From: an uncultured Rikenellaceae bacterium
Lineage (GTDB): Bacteria > Bacteroidota > Bacteroidia > Bacteroidales > Rikenellaceae
Length of the DNA stretch: 64,000 nucleotides
Assembly (NCBI GenBank): GCA_944326945.1
Contig: CALVFY010000006.1
Coordinates: 36,294 to 100,293, forward strand
Reading direction: 5' to 3'
Shown here: one piece after another, positions 27,701-36,465 of the stretch
How the letters are laid out: each line of letters begins with the position of its first letter
How positions within the stretch are numbered: the first letter of the stretch is position 1
Program-made: the position numbers and the translations under genes
The notes under the pieces: model-generated
The model's input: the letters and a program-made list of their open reading frames with translations, nothing else
What the model was told of the DNA's origin: nothing
Database searches by the model: none

Positions 27701-29320
27701 TTACTGTTGTTCAATTAGTGAAACAAGTGCTTCGATAGGTTTCCCTTCGGAAGCAACGGGTCTTGAAATGCGCAGAATACGTGCCAAAGTAGGAGCCACG
27801 TCGCGCATATCGGCAGGAGCTCTCACCCGGCAAGCCGGAATGCCGGCTCCCAACCACATCAGCGGTACATGAGTATCATAATCGTATAACGAACCCGAAA
27901 GGGCTCTTGCCTGTTCGTCCTCTTCGATCCATCCCGGCATCAGATTGATGACCACATCGCCCGAACGTTTGGGATAGAAACTGTTCTGGATCCGTTTGCC
28001 ATAGCCGTCGGCAAACGACCCTCCACTGAGAGCCGTAGCCGTAAGCGCATGAGAAACTCCGCTGAATTGCAACGCAAAGGCCGCCGTCCGATTCTGAATC
28101 TCCTCCAACGAAAGATTCTGACTGTAAATCAAGGTACGATTCAGATAGAGTTGCCGATCGCGATATCCCACGACCCACTCTCCGGTTCCGTACTGAGCAC
28201 AGAGGAATCCGTTGACGATCACCCGGAACTGATCCGCATTGAAACGCTCTCTGGGACGCCATCCAGCATCGTACGAATCGCTTACTCCGTGATCGGAGGT
28301 CAGCACTACCAACACATCCTGCTCCGGAACCTGGGCATAGATAAAATCGAGCAAATCGGCCAATTCGGTATCCATCCGATAGAGCATATCCTCGCGTTCC
28401 ATCGACTCTCCGCCGAAAATATCGCACACATAGCGAGGCGTATCGAAACAGATATTGAGCAGATCGGGATGTTCGTCCTTTCCCAGATCCTCATATATGA
28501 TGGCCTGTTTGGCAAAATCCTTCACCAGAGTAATACCTGCCGGCGTATATGGAATACGGGAGTAATCACGGTCTATATCCTTCTTGAGCAATCCGCCCCA
28601 TGCAACGATTTTCTTGAACCTGCTCTCCGGTTCGAATTCGATCACCGCATAGTTCGTATTACGGTAACTCTCTCGGTGATTGAGCAATCGCCACTCATAC
28701 CCCAAATAGGTATCGGGCAACCGCTGTTCGTTATACCTGGTCACCCACTCCGGAAGTCGGTGCATATAGGCCGTCGAAGAGATCCACGTACAACGCGTAG
28801 TATCCATCCAATAGACATCGGAGGTTTGTCCGCCCATCACCACCGCAGATATAGGATCGGAAGCCAGCGTAATCACCTTACTACGGGGACTCTCCTCCTT
28901 GAGCCGGTCGCCCAGGGTCGGCGTCACGACATGAATCGGAGAGTATCGGCCGACACCTGCATCACACTCCAACCCGGCCACCGAGGGATCCTCTATCAAA
29001 TTGACAGGTTTATTATTAACATAGTCGAACCAACTATCATTCACCACTCCATGAGCCGACGGATTGGCCCCGGTGGTAAGGGTAGCCAAACCGGCCGGAG
29101 TGGTCGTTTGCATATAGTCGTACTCGCTTTCGTCGAAGATCATACCCTCTTTCACGAAACGCATGAACCCGCCTTCGGTAAATTTGTCTCCGTATCGGGA
29201 CAGATCGTCATAGCGGAGTTGACTCACCACGACATTGACCACCAATCGCGGTTTACGCCCCCCCTGAGCCGAAGCGCCTACGGTAATTATCGAGAGAAAA
29301 AAAAGAGATATCGCACGCAT
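27701..29320 (-). CDS. Alkaline-phosphatase-superfamily protein (PafA-like), predicted inactive
   Basis: A 539-aa exported protein (signal peptide ending GASAQ) whose whole length aligns with PafA-type phosphatases. Retained: nucleophile-equivalent Thr74 (TTTPAGL), Asp343-His344 (LTSDHG) and His484 (YDTHVPLMW). Changed compared with Elizabethkingia PafA as I remember it: first metal Asp to Ser33 (VVSQLRYDD); the DxxxH pair to Arg296 and Asp300 (PRYVCDIFG); the Asn of GNDWYD to Asp95; and the Lys/Arg pair to Asp155/Ile157. Three of six metal ligands are therefore missing, so a two-zinc phosphatase is unlikely. No frameshift or stop is present, and the fold-defining segments are intact, which argues for a kept non-enzymatic role. 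Upstream of sufE by 8 bp. Confidence 0.82.
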   Translation of the reverse strand: MRAISLFFLSIITVGASAQGGRKPRLVVNVVVSQLRYDDLSRYGDKFTEGGFMRFVKEGMIFDESEYDYMQTTTPAGLATLTTGANPSAHGVVNDSWFDYVNNKPVNLIEDPSVAGLECDAGVGRYSPIHVVTPTLGDRLKEESPRSKVITLASDPISAVVMGGQTSDVYWMDTTRCTWISSTAYMHRLPEWVTRYNEQRLPDTYLGYEWRLLNHRESYRNTNYAVIEFEPESRFKKIVAWGGLLKKDIDRDYSRIPYTPAGITLVKDFAKQAIIYEDLGKDEHPDLLNICFDTPRYVCDIFGGESMEREDMLYRMDTELADLLDFIYAQVPEQDVLVVLTSDHGVSDSYDAGWRPRERFNADQFRVIVNGFLCAQYGTGEWVVGYRDRQLYLNRTLIYSQNLSLEEIQNRTAAFALQFSGVSHALTATALSGGSFADGYGKRIQNSFYPKRSGDVVINLMPGWIEEDEQARALSGSLYDYDTHVPLMWLGAGIPACRVRAPADMRDVAPTLARILRISRPVASEGKPIEALVSLIEQQ

Positions 29321-29342
29321 GTGTGAAAAAAACTTAACCGCG

Positions 29343-29350
29343 CAAAGGTA
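29343..29350 (-). promoter_or_regulatory. -7 element of the PafA-like gene
   Basis: TACCTTTG on the minus strand, 22 bp before the ATG at 29320, fits TAnnTTTG. A 9-bp inverted repeat (29351-29359/29364-29372) abuts it upstream and may end transcription of the zinc-ribbon gene. Confidence 0.5.
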
Positions 29351-29378
29351 GTAAAAAACTATTGTTTTTTACCATATT

Positions 29379-29705
29379 TCATTTCGTTTTGCTGCATTTT
29401 CGCACCAACCACCAGCGTCTGAGCCAGAAACCGTAGAGCAGCCACAGCGGGATAATTCCCAGCGACAGCAACGGCAGCGCGAGGGAGGAAAGAAGCCACG
29501 CTGCGAGATTAATCGTCACCAGTGCCAGCGAAAGAGCCACACCAAACAGCAAAGCGCCTGTTTTATAACCCGTTTTAAACACCTTGCGACACTCCCGACA
29601 GCGAAACACTCGTTCCACTCCCACACACCACGAGCCGGGCAAACGTACCTGAGCCCCACACTCCGGACAAGTAAAACTCCGTTTCAATGAAAAAAAACTA
29701 CTCAC
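29379..29705 (-). CDS. Small zinc-ribbon membrane protein
   Basis: A 108-aa protein of unknown function. An N-terminal zinc ribbon is formed by CPECG (about 14-18) and CRECRK (about 36-41). Two hydrophobic segments follow (about 49-68 and 72-92), with a basic tail (RRWWLVRKCSKTK). The layout suggests a membrane-anchored cytoplasmic zinc finger. Its start overlaps the end of the GSCFA gene by 8 bp, so expression is coupled to it. Confidence 0.7.
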   Translation of the reverse strand: MSSFFSLKRSFTCPECGAQVRLPGSWCVGVERVFRCRECRKVFKTGYKTGALLFGVALSLALVTINLAAWLLSSLALPLLSLGIIPLWLLYGFWLRRWWLVRKCSKTK

Positions 29706-30699
29706 GGAACAGATTCATTTCGGCGCTCATATCCACCTGGGGATGCTCCTGCATCAGCAGACGCGCCTGTTCATAATAATTACGGCGGAAACGGCGAGAC
29801 GACTCCGTAGCCGGATACAACGGACGATGCGATGCCGCACGAACGATCTCCCCGATTCGATCAATCAAACAGGAGGTTTCGGGCGAAAATGCCACCTCTC
29901 GAAAACGCTGCCAAACATATTCCACGGCGCTCTCCGAGGGATGAACCATATCCGTTGCATAAAAACGGTAATCCCGCAGATCATCCATCAATATCTCATA
30001 TGCCGGAAAGTATACCGCATCGGGATAACGCCGGACCAACTCATGTACGGCCACCAGCAAGGTCGCCTTACTCAGTGAATTTTCCGCCAAACCGTCTTTC
30101 AGGTGACGGATGGGACTCACCGTAAAAATCACCTTTTTACCATACAAACACCCTTTTTCGTCTCTTTCCGACCCACAGCCATTCCGTTCGAGCATCGGAG
30201 CGAATGCCGCCACAATCTCATCCACCGACAGACGACGACGGGTAAATTCCGAGGCCGGAAACCGATGACAGTTGGCTACGACCTTTCCGCCCTGTTTCCA
30301 TTCATAGACCCACGCCGTACCGAAGGTCACCACGACATAACCAGCCCGCTGAAGTGCACACCTACCCTCCTCTGCAGCCCGACCGATACGTTCCGACACC
30401 ACCCTCGGATCGGGATCGGAAAATCTTCCGTGATGATCGAAACTGACCCATAATTCGCCGTTTTTCACCAGATCTGAGGTTCCATAGACACGCTCCCGGG
30501 CCAATGACCGGAACATTCCCGCCACCGACAGAGGGTTATAGAGCACCCCAAACGGATTGCATACGATCGGGAATTTCACTCGGGCAAGTCTTCCGGCGAT
30601 CTCCTCGGCAAAACACGATCCCACGGCCAATCCCGCCATCGAATGATCGATTCCGAAATCGAAAGAGGGAATCCGTATCGGGGTACGAAACTCCATCAT
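29698..30699 (-). CDS. GSCFA domain protein
   Basis: A 333-aa protein of the GSCFA family, named for the motif found here in VGSCFAEEIAGRL (about 26-39). Other family segments are CNPFGVLYNPLSV, VTFGTAWVYE, FTVSPIRHLKDGLAENSLSK and the late DMVHPSESAVEYVW. The fold is SGNH-hydrolase-like, so a serine esterase-type activity (Ser in GSCFA, Asp/His in DMVHPS) is plausible but not shown. Lies 7 bp after DUF4861 and overlaps the zinc-ribbon gene. Confidence 0.88.
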   Translation of the reverse strand: MMEFRTPIRIPSFDFGIDHSMAGLAVGSCFAEEIAGRLARVKFPIVCNPFGVLYNPLSVAGMFRSLARERVYGTSDLVKNGELWVSFDHHGRFSDPDPRVVSERIGRAAEEGRCALQRAGYVVVTFGTAWVYEWKQGGKVVANCHRFPASEFTRRRLSVDEIVAAFAPMLERNGCGSERDEKGCLYGKKVIFTVSPIRHLKDGLAENSLSKATLLVAVHELVRRYPDAVYFPAYEILMDDLRDYRFYATDMVHPSESAVEYVWQRFREVAFSPETSCLIDRIGEIVRAASHRPLYPATESSRRFRRNYYEQARLLMQEHPQVDMSAEMNLFRE

Positions 30700-30706
30700 C
30701 TATTTT

Positions 30707-31993
30707 CTATTCGGCCAATTCACGGGGGAACTCCTCAGCCACAAATGCACGTTCGCGAGTGATTCCATCTGCGGCGGTCACCATCTTCATACGCCCCACC
30801 CCAACCCGTACGGGAGGGGTTTCGGCCCACTTTTTCACATAGTCGAAAAACTGATCGGCGTTTTTGTAACCGAAATTCTCCTTCTCTGCGGCCACCGTCA
30901 TCCGGTAGTCGATCCGTCCCCGGGCATCGGGCTGCAATAGATAAAGGTAGTTGATCTTGTCGTCGTGCCGCTCCTTGACATATTCGGGAGCGATCGCCAC
31001 GGCCAGCCCACAGGTCTGTTTGGGATACTTCACGGTATCGTTCACCGGATAATCCGTTCCCCACACGGCAGCCACTCCCCGATCATCCACATAGGACGTA
31101 TGTTCAGCCATTTTCATCACCCCCGTACAGAACACCAGATTCTTCAGATTGCCTCCGAGGATATTCTGCACCTGTACATCTCGATGCCCGGCCCAGAGAA
31201 TATAACGGGAATTCATATCCACACTGCGACCGTTGTATTTCCAGCCCTTCACCTCCATCTCCACCACGGTACGCACAGGACCCTTGGCCACAATCCGGGC
31301 CTCACGCTGGGTCATCGGCTCGATATGGATCGCCCGCTGTCCGATATTGTCCCAGCCCTTGAGCGCACCGACACCGACACTGCCGAAAACCCGAATGATA
31401 TCGTCGCCCATTCCCTTCGCCAACTGTTCGTCGGTGGGATACCACATGGTTTCGGTCAGTTCCAGCCCTTTGTTCTTCTTACCATATATGTCTATCGTCT
31501 GTTTCTTGTCGAAATAGATACGATATGCGATCATATCCGACTCGAAAGCAGGTCCGTGATGATGCAACTTGTTGTACATGTTATCCTCGGTAGCCGTCAC
31601 CACATCTTTGGCGATCAACTCCTTGGTTTTGGGATCTTTCAGAAACATCTGTGCATGCACCCGCGAAGGATAACGATCGGCAGCCACGCTCTTGTCCGAA
31701 TAGACGATTTTCAACTCCTTTTGCTCCCGAGGGGCCAGATCGACCACAAAAGCCAGTTCATCGAACTTACCGTCGCGATCCAGGTCGTCCAACTGAGAAG
31801 GAATCTCTTTACCCTCCGCATAAACCGTCACCGATTTCACCCACGGAGCCGACACCGTAATCGCCACCGGCTCATCCTCACGGGTCTCATTACCGGGATT
31901 GGTCACCACATAGTTCACTTTCACGTTTTTGGCGGCCACACCCCCTGCCATCAACAGCAGAGCTCCCGCCAGACACATTCTGCCAAAATTCAT
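30707..31993 (-). CDS. DUF4861 family exported protein
   Basis: A 428-aa protein with a signal peptide (MNFGRMCLAGALLLMAGG, cleavage near VAAK) and the DUF4861 domain over most of its length, including NYVVTNPGNETREDEPVAI and HHHGPAFESDMIAYRIYFD. Members often sit near polysaccharide-degradation genes; here no such neighbours are seen and the next gene is GSCFA. Function unknown. ATG 31991-31993 is preferred over an upstream start because it begins the signal peptide. A -7 element TATCTTTG is at 32031-32024. Confidence 0.8.
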   Translation of the reverse strand: MNFGRMCLAGALLLMAGGVAAKNVKVNYVVTNPGNETREDEPVAITVSAPWVKSVTVYAEGKEIPSQLDDLDRDGKFDELAFVVDLAPREQKELKIVYSDKSVAADRYPSRVHAQMFLKDPKTKELIAKDVVTATEDNMYNKLHHHGPAFESDMIAYRIYFDKKQTIDIYGKKNKGLELTETMWYPTDEQLAKGMGDDIIRVFGSVGVGALKGWDNIGQRAIHIEPMTQREARIVAKGPVRTVVEMEVKGWKYNGRSVDMNSRYILWAGHRDVQVQNILGGNLKNLVFCTGVMKMAEHTSYVDDRGVAAVWGTDYPVNDTVKYPKQTCGLAVAIAPEYVKERHDDKINYLYLLQPDARGRIDYRMTVAAEKENFGYKNADQFFDYVKKWAETPPVRVGVGRMKMVTAADGITRERAFVAEEFPRELAE

Positions 31994-32023
31994 AGGTTTG
32001 TCCGTTTTTAAAGAGATAACGAA

Positions 32024-32060
32024 CAAAGATACGAATTTATTCTCAAATTCATTACCTTTG
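32024..32060. promoter_or_regulatory. Divergent -7 elements for DUF4861 (minus) and ispE (plus)
   Basis: Minus-strand TATCTTTG at 32031-32024 and plus-strand TACCTTTG at 32053-32060 face away from each other in the 89-bp gap. Both fit TAnnTTTG. Neither has a clear TTTG at 19 bases. Confidence 0.55.
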
Positions 32061-32082
32061 GCCTCCACACACACTACACATC

Positions 32083-32913
32083 ATGATCCTATTCGCCAAC
32101 TGCAAGATCAATATCGGACTCGATATTCTCATCCGCCGGCCGGACGGTTACCACGATATCGAGACCCTGATGTTTCCCGTCAGGGGCCTATGCGATGCCG
32201 TAGAGGTACTCTCGGCACCTCTCGACTCTTTCTCCTGCGCAGGACTCACGGTCGATTGTCCACCCGAGAAAAACCTGTGTATGAAAGCACTCCATCTTCT
32301 GCGTCAACGCTACGGCATCGGTCCCGTAAAGTTAAATCTGCTCAAAACCGTTCCGTTCGGAGCCGGTCTGGGGGGAGGATCGTCCGATGCTGCCCACACG
32401 ATCCGATTGCTCGACCGTCTCTTCTCGCTGAATCTTCCCGACACGACCCTGGAATCGTTAGCCGCGGAATTGGGTAGCGATACGGCCTTTTTCATCCGTA
32501 ACCGGCCTGCCATAGCCTCCGGACGTGGTGAAATTCTTACGGCATGGCAATCTGACGATTCTACACCCCGGGCTTTGGCCGGCAAACATCTCGTCATTCT
32601 GAAGCCGGATTTCGGAGTCGGCACAGCCGAAGCCTATCGCGGAGTCAGCCCACATATTCCGGAGATACCGCTACGAGAAAGACTGAACGCCCCGCTGCAA
32701 CAATGGAAAGAACTCATCGTCAACGCTTTCGAACCTTCTGTTTTTGCACTCTACCCCACCTTGAAGAACCTCAAGGAGAAACTTTACGATATGGGAGCCC
32801 TCTACGCTTCATTGTCCGGATCCGGCTCGGCTCTCTACGGCATTTTCGAATCACCTGTACCCCGATCACTATTTGCCACGGAATGCTTTGTTTACCAGGA
32901 AATTATAAAATAA
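32083..32913 (+). CDS. ispE: 4-diphosphocytidyl-2-C-methyl-D-erythritol kinase
   Basis: A 276-aa GHMP kinase phosphorylating CDP-methylerythritol in the non-mevalonate isoprenoid pathway. Starts MILFANCKINIGLDILIRRP followed by DGYHDIETL; the ATP loop is GAGLGGGSSDAA (about 88-99); and the third motif is SLSGSGSALYGIF. It stands alone on plus, 89 bp from the divergent DUF4861 gene. Confidence 0.96.
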   Translation: MILFANCKINIGLDILIRRPDGYHDIETLMFPVRGLCDAVEVLSAPLDSFSCAGLTVDCPPEKNLCMKALHLLRQRYGIGPVKLNLLKTVPFGAGLGGGSSDAAHTIRLLDRLFSLNLPDTTLESLAAELGSDTAFFIRNRPAIASGRGEILTAWQSDDSTPRALAGKHLVILKPDFGVGTAEAYRGVSPHIPEIPLRERLNAPLQQWKELIVNAFEPSVFALYPTLKNLKEKLYDMGALYASLSGSGSALYGIFESPVPRSLFATECFVYQEIIK

Positions 32914-33045
32914 AGAAGTACGATTCGGAGCGGAAAATTATCCTATTTGGAAAATAATTCGTAAACTTGCATCTGATTTGCTTGTCAACAAACAAGCTGT
33001 ATATTGACTAACGAACTTAATTCTAACCACTTAAATAGGATTCTT

Positions 33046-34590
33046 ATGTCAGAAGACAAAAAAGTTCTCGACCTCGAGCAGCGCAAACAGAAGATTTTCT
33101 GCGGAGGCGGAACGAAGGCCATCGAGAAGCAGAAGGCCATGGGAAAACTCACGGCCCGCGAGCGAATCATCGCCCTGTTGGACAAAGACACCTTTCAGGA
33201 GTACGACATTTTCGTCAAACACGACAACATCGACTTCGGCATGCAGGACAAGGACCTGCCCGGCGACGGCGTCATCATCGGAACGGGTACCATCTGCGGA
33301 TCGCCCGTAGCCGTTTTCGCCCAGGACTTCACCGTGGCAGGAGGTTCTCTCGGATTCATGCATGCCCGCAAGATCACCAAGATCATGGACTACGCCTTGA
33401 ATATGCGTATTCCCCTGATCGGCATCAACGACTCGGGCGGTGCCCGCATCCAGGAGGGTGTGAATGCCCTGGCCGGATACGGAGAGATTTTCTTCCGCAA
33501 CACCCTCTCCAGCGGTGTGATTCCCCAGATTTCGGTCATCCTCGGTCCTTGCGCCGGCGGAGCAGTTTATTCTCCCGCGCTGACAGACTTTGTCTTCGTG
33601 GTGGAAAACATTTCGAAGATGTTCATCACGGGGCCGGCCGTTATCAAGACCGTGCTCGGCGAGGAGATCTCCGACGAAGAACTCGGTGGAGCACGTGTAC
33701 ATGCCGAACAGACGGGCAACGCACACTTCTTCGCCCACAGCGAAGACGAATGCTTCGAGCAGATCCGTACACTGATCAGCATGCTCCCGGCCAACAATGC
33801 CCAGAAAGCAGAAAAAGTGGCTCCCGCCGAACCGCTGCCCCAATACAAAATCGAAGATGTGGTTCCGGCCGATCCGGCGCAACCCTACGACGTACGCGAT
33901 GTCATCAAGTCGATCGTAGACGACAGTGAATTTATGGAAGTAATGGAGCTCTTCGCAGCCAACATCGTGGTCGGATTCGCCCGAATCAATGGAGAGACAG
34001 TCGGTTTCGTAGCCAACCAGCCTCTGGTATTGGCCGGCGTACTCGACTGCGACTCTTCGGACAAAGCAGCCCGCTTCATCCGTTTCTGCGACGCTTTCAA
34101 TATTCCGATCATCACCCTGGAAGACCTGCCGGGTTATCTGCCGGGTATCGACCAGGAACATGCCGGCGTGATCCGTCACGGAGCCAAGATGCTCTATGCA
34201 TACAGCGAGAGTACGGTGGCCAAGATCACGATCATCATGCGTAAGGCATATGGCGGTGGCTATATCGCCATGGGGTCGCGCCACCTGCGTTCGGACTTCG
34301 TCTTCGCATGGCCTCAGGCAGAGATCGCCGTAATGGGTGCCGAAGGAGCAGCAAACATCATCTTCCGCAAGGAGATCATGGAGGCCGAGGATCCGAAAGA
34401 GATGCGCAGACTCAAAATCCAGGAATACCGCGAGAAGTTTGCCAATCCTTATGTGGCCGCATCGAAGGGATATATCGACGCCGTAATCGCACCGGCAGAG
34501 ACACGGAAATTCATCGTAGATGCTCTCAAAGTGGCTGCGTCCAAATATTCGGGCCGTCCCAAGAAAAAACACGGTCTGCCTCCATTCTAA
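33046..34590 (+). CDS. mmdA: Biotin-dependent acyl-CoA carboxyltransferase (MmdA/PccB-like)
   Basis: A 514-aa carboxyltransferase of the propionyl-CoA carboxylase beta / methylmalonyl-CoA decarboxylase alpha family. Family segments: IEKQKAMGKLTARERI, NDSGGARIQEGVNALAGYGE, GPCAGGAVYSPALTDF (oxyanion region), LVDVP-like LEDLPGYLPGIDQEH and RKAYGGGYIAMGSRHL. In propionate-forming Bacteroidetes the enzyme decarboxylates methylmalonyl-CoA or works with a biotin carboxylase; neither the membrane pump subunits nor the biotin carboxylase are here. ATG at 33046 chosen over an upstream TTG. Followed 12 bp later by the biotin carrier. Confidence 0.9.
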   Translation: MSEDKKVLDLEQRKQKIFCGGGTKAIEKQKAMGKLTARERIIALLDKDTFQEYDIFVKHDNIDFGMQDKDLPGDGVIIGTGTICGSPVAVFAQDFTVAGGSLGFMHARKITKIMDYALNMRIPLIGINDSGGARIQEGVNALAGYGEIFFRNTLSSGVIPQISVILGPCAGGAVYSPALTDFVFVVENISKMFITGPAVIKTVLGEEISDEELGGARVHAEQTGNAHFFAHSEDECFEQIRTLISMLPANNAQKAEKVAPAEPLPQYKIEDVVPADPAQPYDVRDVIKSIVDDSEFMEVMELFAANIVVGFARINGETVGFVANQPLVLAGVLDCDSSDKAARFIRFCDAFNIPIITLEDLPGYLPGIDQEHAGVIRHGAKMLYAYSESTVAKITIIMRKAYGGGYIAMGSRHLRSDFVFAWPQAEIAVMGAEGAANIIFRKEIMEAEDPKEMRRLKIQEYREKFANPYVAASKGYIDAVIAPAETRKFIVDALKVAASKYSGRPKKKHGLPPF

Positions 34591-34602
34591 ACCGCCAAAG
34601 CC

Positions 34603-34917
34603 ATGTCAGAAAAGAACTACGAAATACTTGCGACGGAAAGCGGCGATTTCAAGACGACCTTCAATAAGGCCTACTTGAAGAGGAAAAAATGGGAGCCGGC
34701 CAACCCTAAGCATATTTTATCGTTCATGCCGGGGTCAGTGGTGGAATACCGCGTCAAGGTAGGCGACAAAGTAAAAAAAGGGGATTGTCTGATGACTTTC
34801 CGCGCCATGAAGATGAACAATAATGTGCTCTCTCCGAGAGACGGAGTAGTGAAAAAGATCGACGCAGAGGTGGGTGCAAATGTACCTAAAGACACTCTGC
34901 TGATTGAATTCGAATAG
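34603..34917 (+). CDS. Biotin carboxyl carrier subunit
   Basis: A 104-aa biotinyl domain protein; Lys70 in FRAMKMNNN is the biotinylation site, and the flanking hammerhead strands (MPGSVVEYRVKVGDKVKKG, DGVVKKIDAEVG) are complete. It lacks the Ala/Pro linker of larger carriers. It lies 12 bp behind the carboxyltransferase, to which it presumably delivers carboxybiotin. It is the probable client of the biotin genes at 52.9-55.4 kb. Confidence 0.92.
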   Translation: MSEKNYEILATESGDFKTTFNKAYLKRKKWEPANPKHILSFMPGSVVEYRVKVGDKVKKGDCLMTFRAMKMNNNVLSPRDGVVKKIDAEVGANVPKDTLLIEFE

Positions 34918-34930
34918 CATTTTACACGAT

Positions 34931-34965
34931 AAAAAAACCGCTCTTGATGAAAGAGCGGTTTTTTT
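34931..34965. terminator. Strong bidirectional terminator
   Basis: A 15-bp perfect stem (34931-34945 with 34951-34965), 5-base loop, and outer A7/T7 runs. It ends the mmdA-biotin carrier unit on plus and also serves the GNAT gene on minus. Confidence 0.92.
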
Positions 34966-34993
34966 ATGTCAGTAAACTTCCCGGATCACCATG

Positions 34994-35587
34994 TCACTTG
35001 CTGTATTTTTCAAAAACGGAAGCCAACATCGACCGAGAAACTTCCGTAACCGGAATAAGCGGCACAGGAGCCACATCGAAATTCCCGATCCCTTTTTCAT
35101 ACCACACCACATCGTGCCACTTGCCACACTTGTATCCCGTCCGGGAGAATACCCCCAAGCGTCGGAATCCCATCGTCCGATGTAACCCTTCACTCTTTTC
35201 ATTGGGCAATGTCACAGCTCCATATACATTCCGTATCCCCTGTTCAGCAAGAATCTCCATCAATGCGCCGTACAATCGTCGCCCAATGCCCTCCGATACG
35301 GCGTTTTTATCCACATAGACGGACAATTCCGCATTCCAATCATAGGCATCCCAAGCCCTGTGCCGATGCGCATAAGCATACCCCACCACTCGCCCCTCTA
35401 CTTCACACACCACATAGGGATACGTCTTTACCACCTCTCCTATTCGTTCCGCAAACGCCTCTTCAGAAGGAAGCTCATATTCAAAAGACACCTGAGTATC
35501 AATATATTGCCCATATATCATCCGCAATGCCTCGCAGTCAGCCTTATCGGCCATTCTGATTTTCGTCTCTACTCCCGTTGCATTCAT
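34994..35587 (-). CDS. GNAT N-acetyltransferase, phosphinothricin acetyltransferase-like
   Basis: A 197-aa acetyl-CoA-dependent N-acetyltransferase resembling the Pat/YncA group: IRMADKADCEALRMIYGQYI, TQVSFEYELPSEEAFAERI, VSEGIGRRLYGALME (acetyl-CoA pyrophosphate loop), then GVFSRTGYKCGKWHDVVWYE, very typical of that group. Likely acetylates a small amine or a methionine derivative; substrate unknown. A TTG nine codons upstream is possible, but ATG 35585-35587 is preferred. The C-terminal 25 residues (APVPLIPVTEVSRSML) extend beyond the usual domain. Confidence 0.85.
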   Translation of the reverse strand: MNATGVETKIRMADKADCEALRMIYGQYIDTQVSFEYELPSEEAFAERIGEVVKTYPYVVCEVEGRVVGYAYAHRHRAWDAYDWNAELSVYVDKNAVSEGIGRRLYGALMEILAEQGIRNVYGAVTLPNEKSEGLHRTMGFRRLGVFSRTGYKCGKWHDVVWYEKGIGNFDVAPVPLIPVTEVSRSMLASVFEKYSK

Positions 35588-35631
35588 TGGGCGACAATAA
35601 GTTTCATTCTTCAAAAACTCCCCAAAAAGAG

Positions 35632-35669
35632 GGGGGAATACTCTCCGTCCTCAACGGATCGATTCCCCC
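35632..35669 (-). terminator. Terminator of the lysS-tpiA unit
   Basis: An outer 8-bp stem (35632-35639 with 35662-35669) encloses an inner 4-bp stem (CCGT/ACGG). On the minus strand it is followed by a CCTCTTTTTGG tract. It lies about 30 bp past the tpiA stop. Confidence 0.65.
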
Positions 35670-35698
35670 TTCCATCTCTCGTGCTTGAAATATATTCT

Positions 35699-36457
35699 CT
35701 ACTTGGCAAAACCTTTGCCGATAGCCAGAAAATCGGAGGCAACCAGAGAAGCACCACCTATCAGCCCACCATCCACATCGGGTTTAGCGAAAATTTCAGC
35801 AGCATTCGAAGGTTTGCAACTTCCTCCATAGAGGATCGCTGTCTGGTCGGCGGCAACTCCGAATTTCTTACGAAGCACCTCACGAATATGTGCATGAATC
35901 TCCTGAGCCTGATCGGCCGTAGCGGTCTTCCCGGTACCGATAGCCCAAACCGGTTCGTAGGCAATGATCACCTTCTCAAACTGTTCGGGAGTCAGATTAT
36001 AGACCACCTCTTCGATCTGAGCTGCTACCACTTCGAGGTGTTTACCGGCCTCACGTTCAGCCAGATTTTCACCCACACAATAGATCGGTTGCAGATTGTT
36101 GGCCAAAGCCAGTGCCATCTTCTTGTTCAGGGTAACACTCGTTTCTCCATAATACTGACGACGTTCCGAGTGACCAAGAATCACATACTCCACACCCAGC
36201 GAAGCGATCATGGCAGCCGACACCTCCCCGGTGTAAGCGCCCTTGGCTTCATCGGCACAGTTCTGAGCCGACACGGCGATTCCCGTACCACGGGTCGCCT
36301 TCACCACCTCCGACAGGTGAGTAAAAGGAGGTGCCACGATAAAATTCACGCAGGAGCATACTTCGCCTTTTCCGGCAGCCACAGCTTTTACCAGTTCCAC
36401 ACCTTCCACGGGCGTAGTATTCATTTTCCAGTTGCCCGCAACAATTTTTCTTCTCAT
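35699..36457 (-). CDS. tpiA: Triose-phosphate isomerase
   Basis: A 252-aa TIM-barrel enzyme interconverting dihydroxyacetone phosphate and glyceraldehyde 3-phosphate. Catalytic residues are present: Lys11 (GNWKMN), His96 (LGHSERR) and Glu168 ([11 protein letters not shown]), plus the phosphate loop GGSCKPSNA. Starts 8 bp after the lysS stop, so probably co-transcribed. Confidence 0.97.
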   Translation of the reverse strand: MRRKIVAGNWKMNTTPVEGVELVKAVAAGKGEVCSCVNFIVAPPFTHLSEVVKATRGTGIAVSAQNCADEAKGAYTGEVSAAMIASLGVEYVILGHSERRQYYGETSVTLNKKMALALANNLQPIYCVGENLAEREAGKHLEVVAAQIEEVVYNLTPEQFEKVIIAYEPVWAIGTGKTATADQAQEIHAHIREVLRKKFGVAADQTAILYGGSCKPSNAAEIFAKPDVDGGLIGGASLVASDFLAIGKGFAK

Positions 36458-36465
36458 AATTTTCT

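Noticed and set aside
32962..32969. Promoter-like TAAACTTG upstream of the carboxyltransferase gene
   Set aside because: One mismatch to TAnnTTTG, and the only upstream TTTG is 12 bases away instead of 19; too weak to list as a feature.
33049..34572. Long open antisense frame opposite the carboxyltransferase
   Set aside because: Same cause as over secA; the plus-strand gene has clear family motifs throughout.
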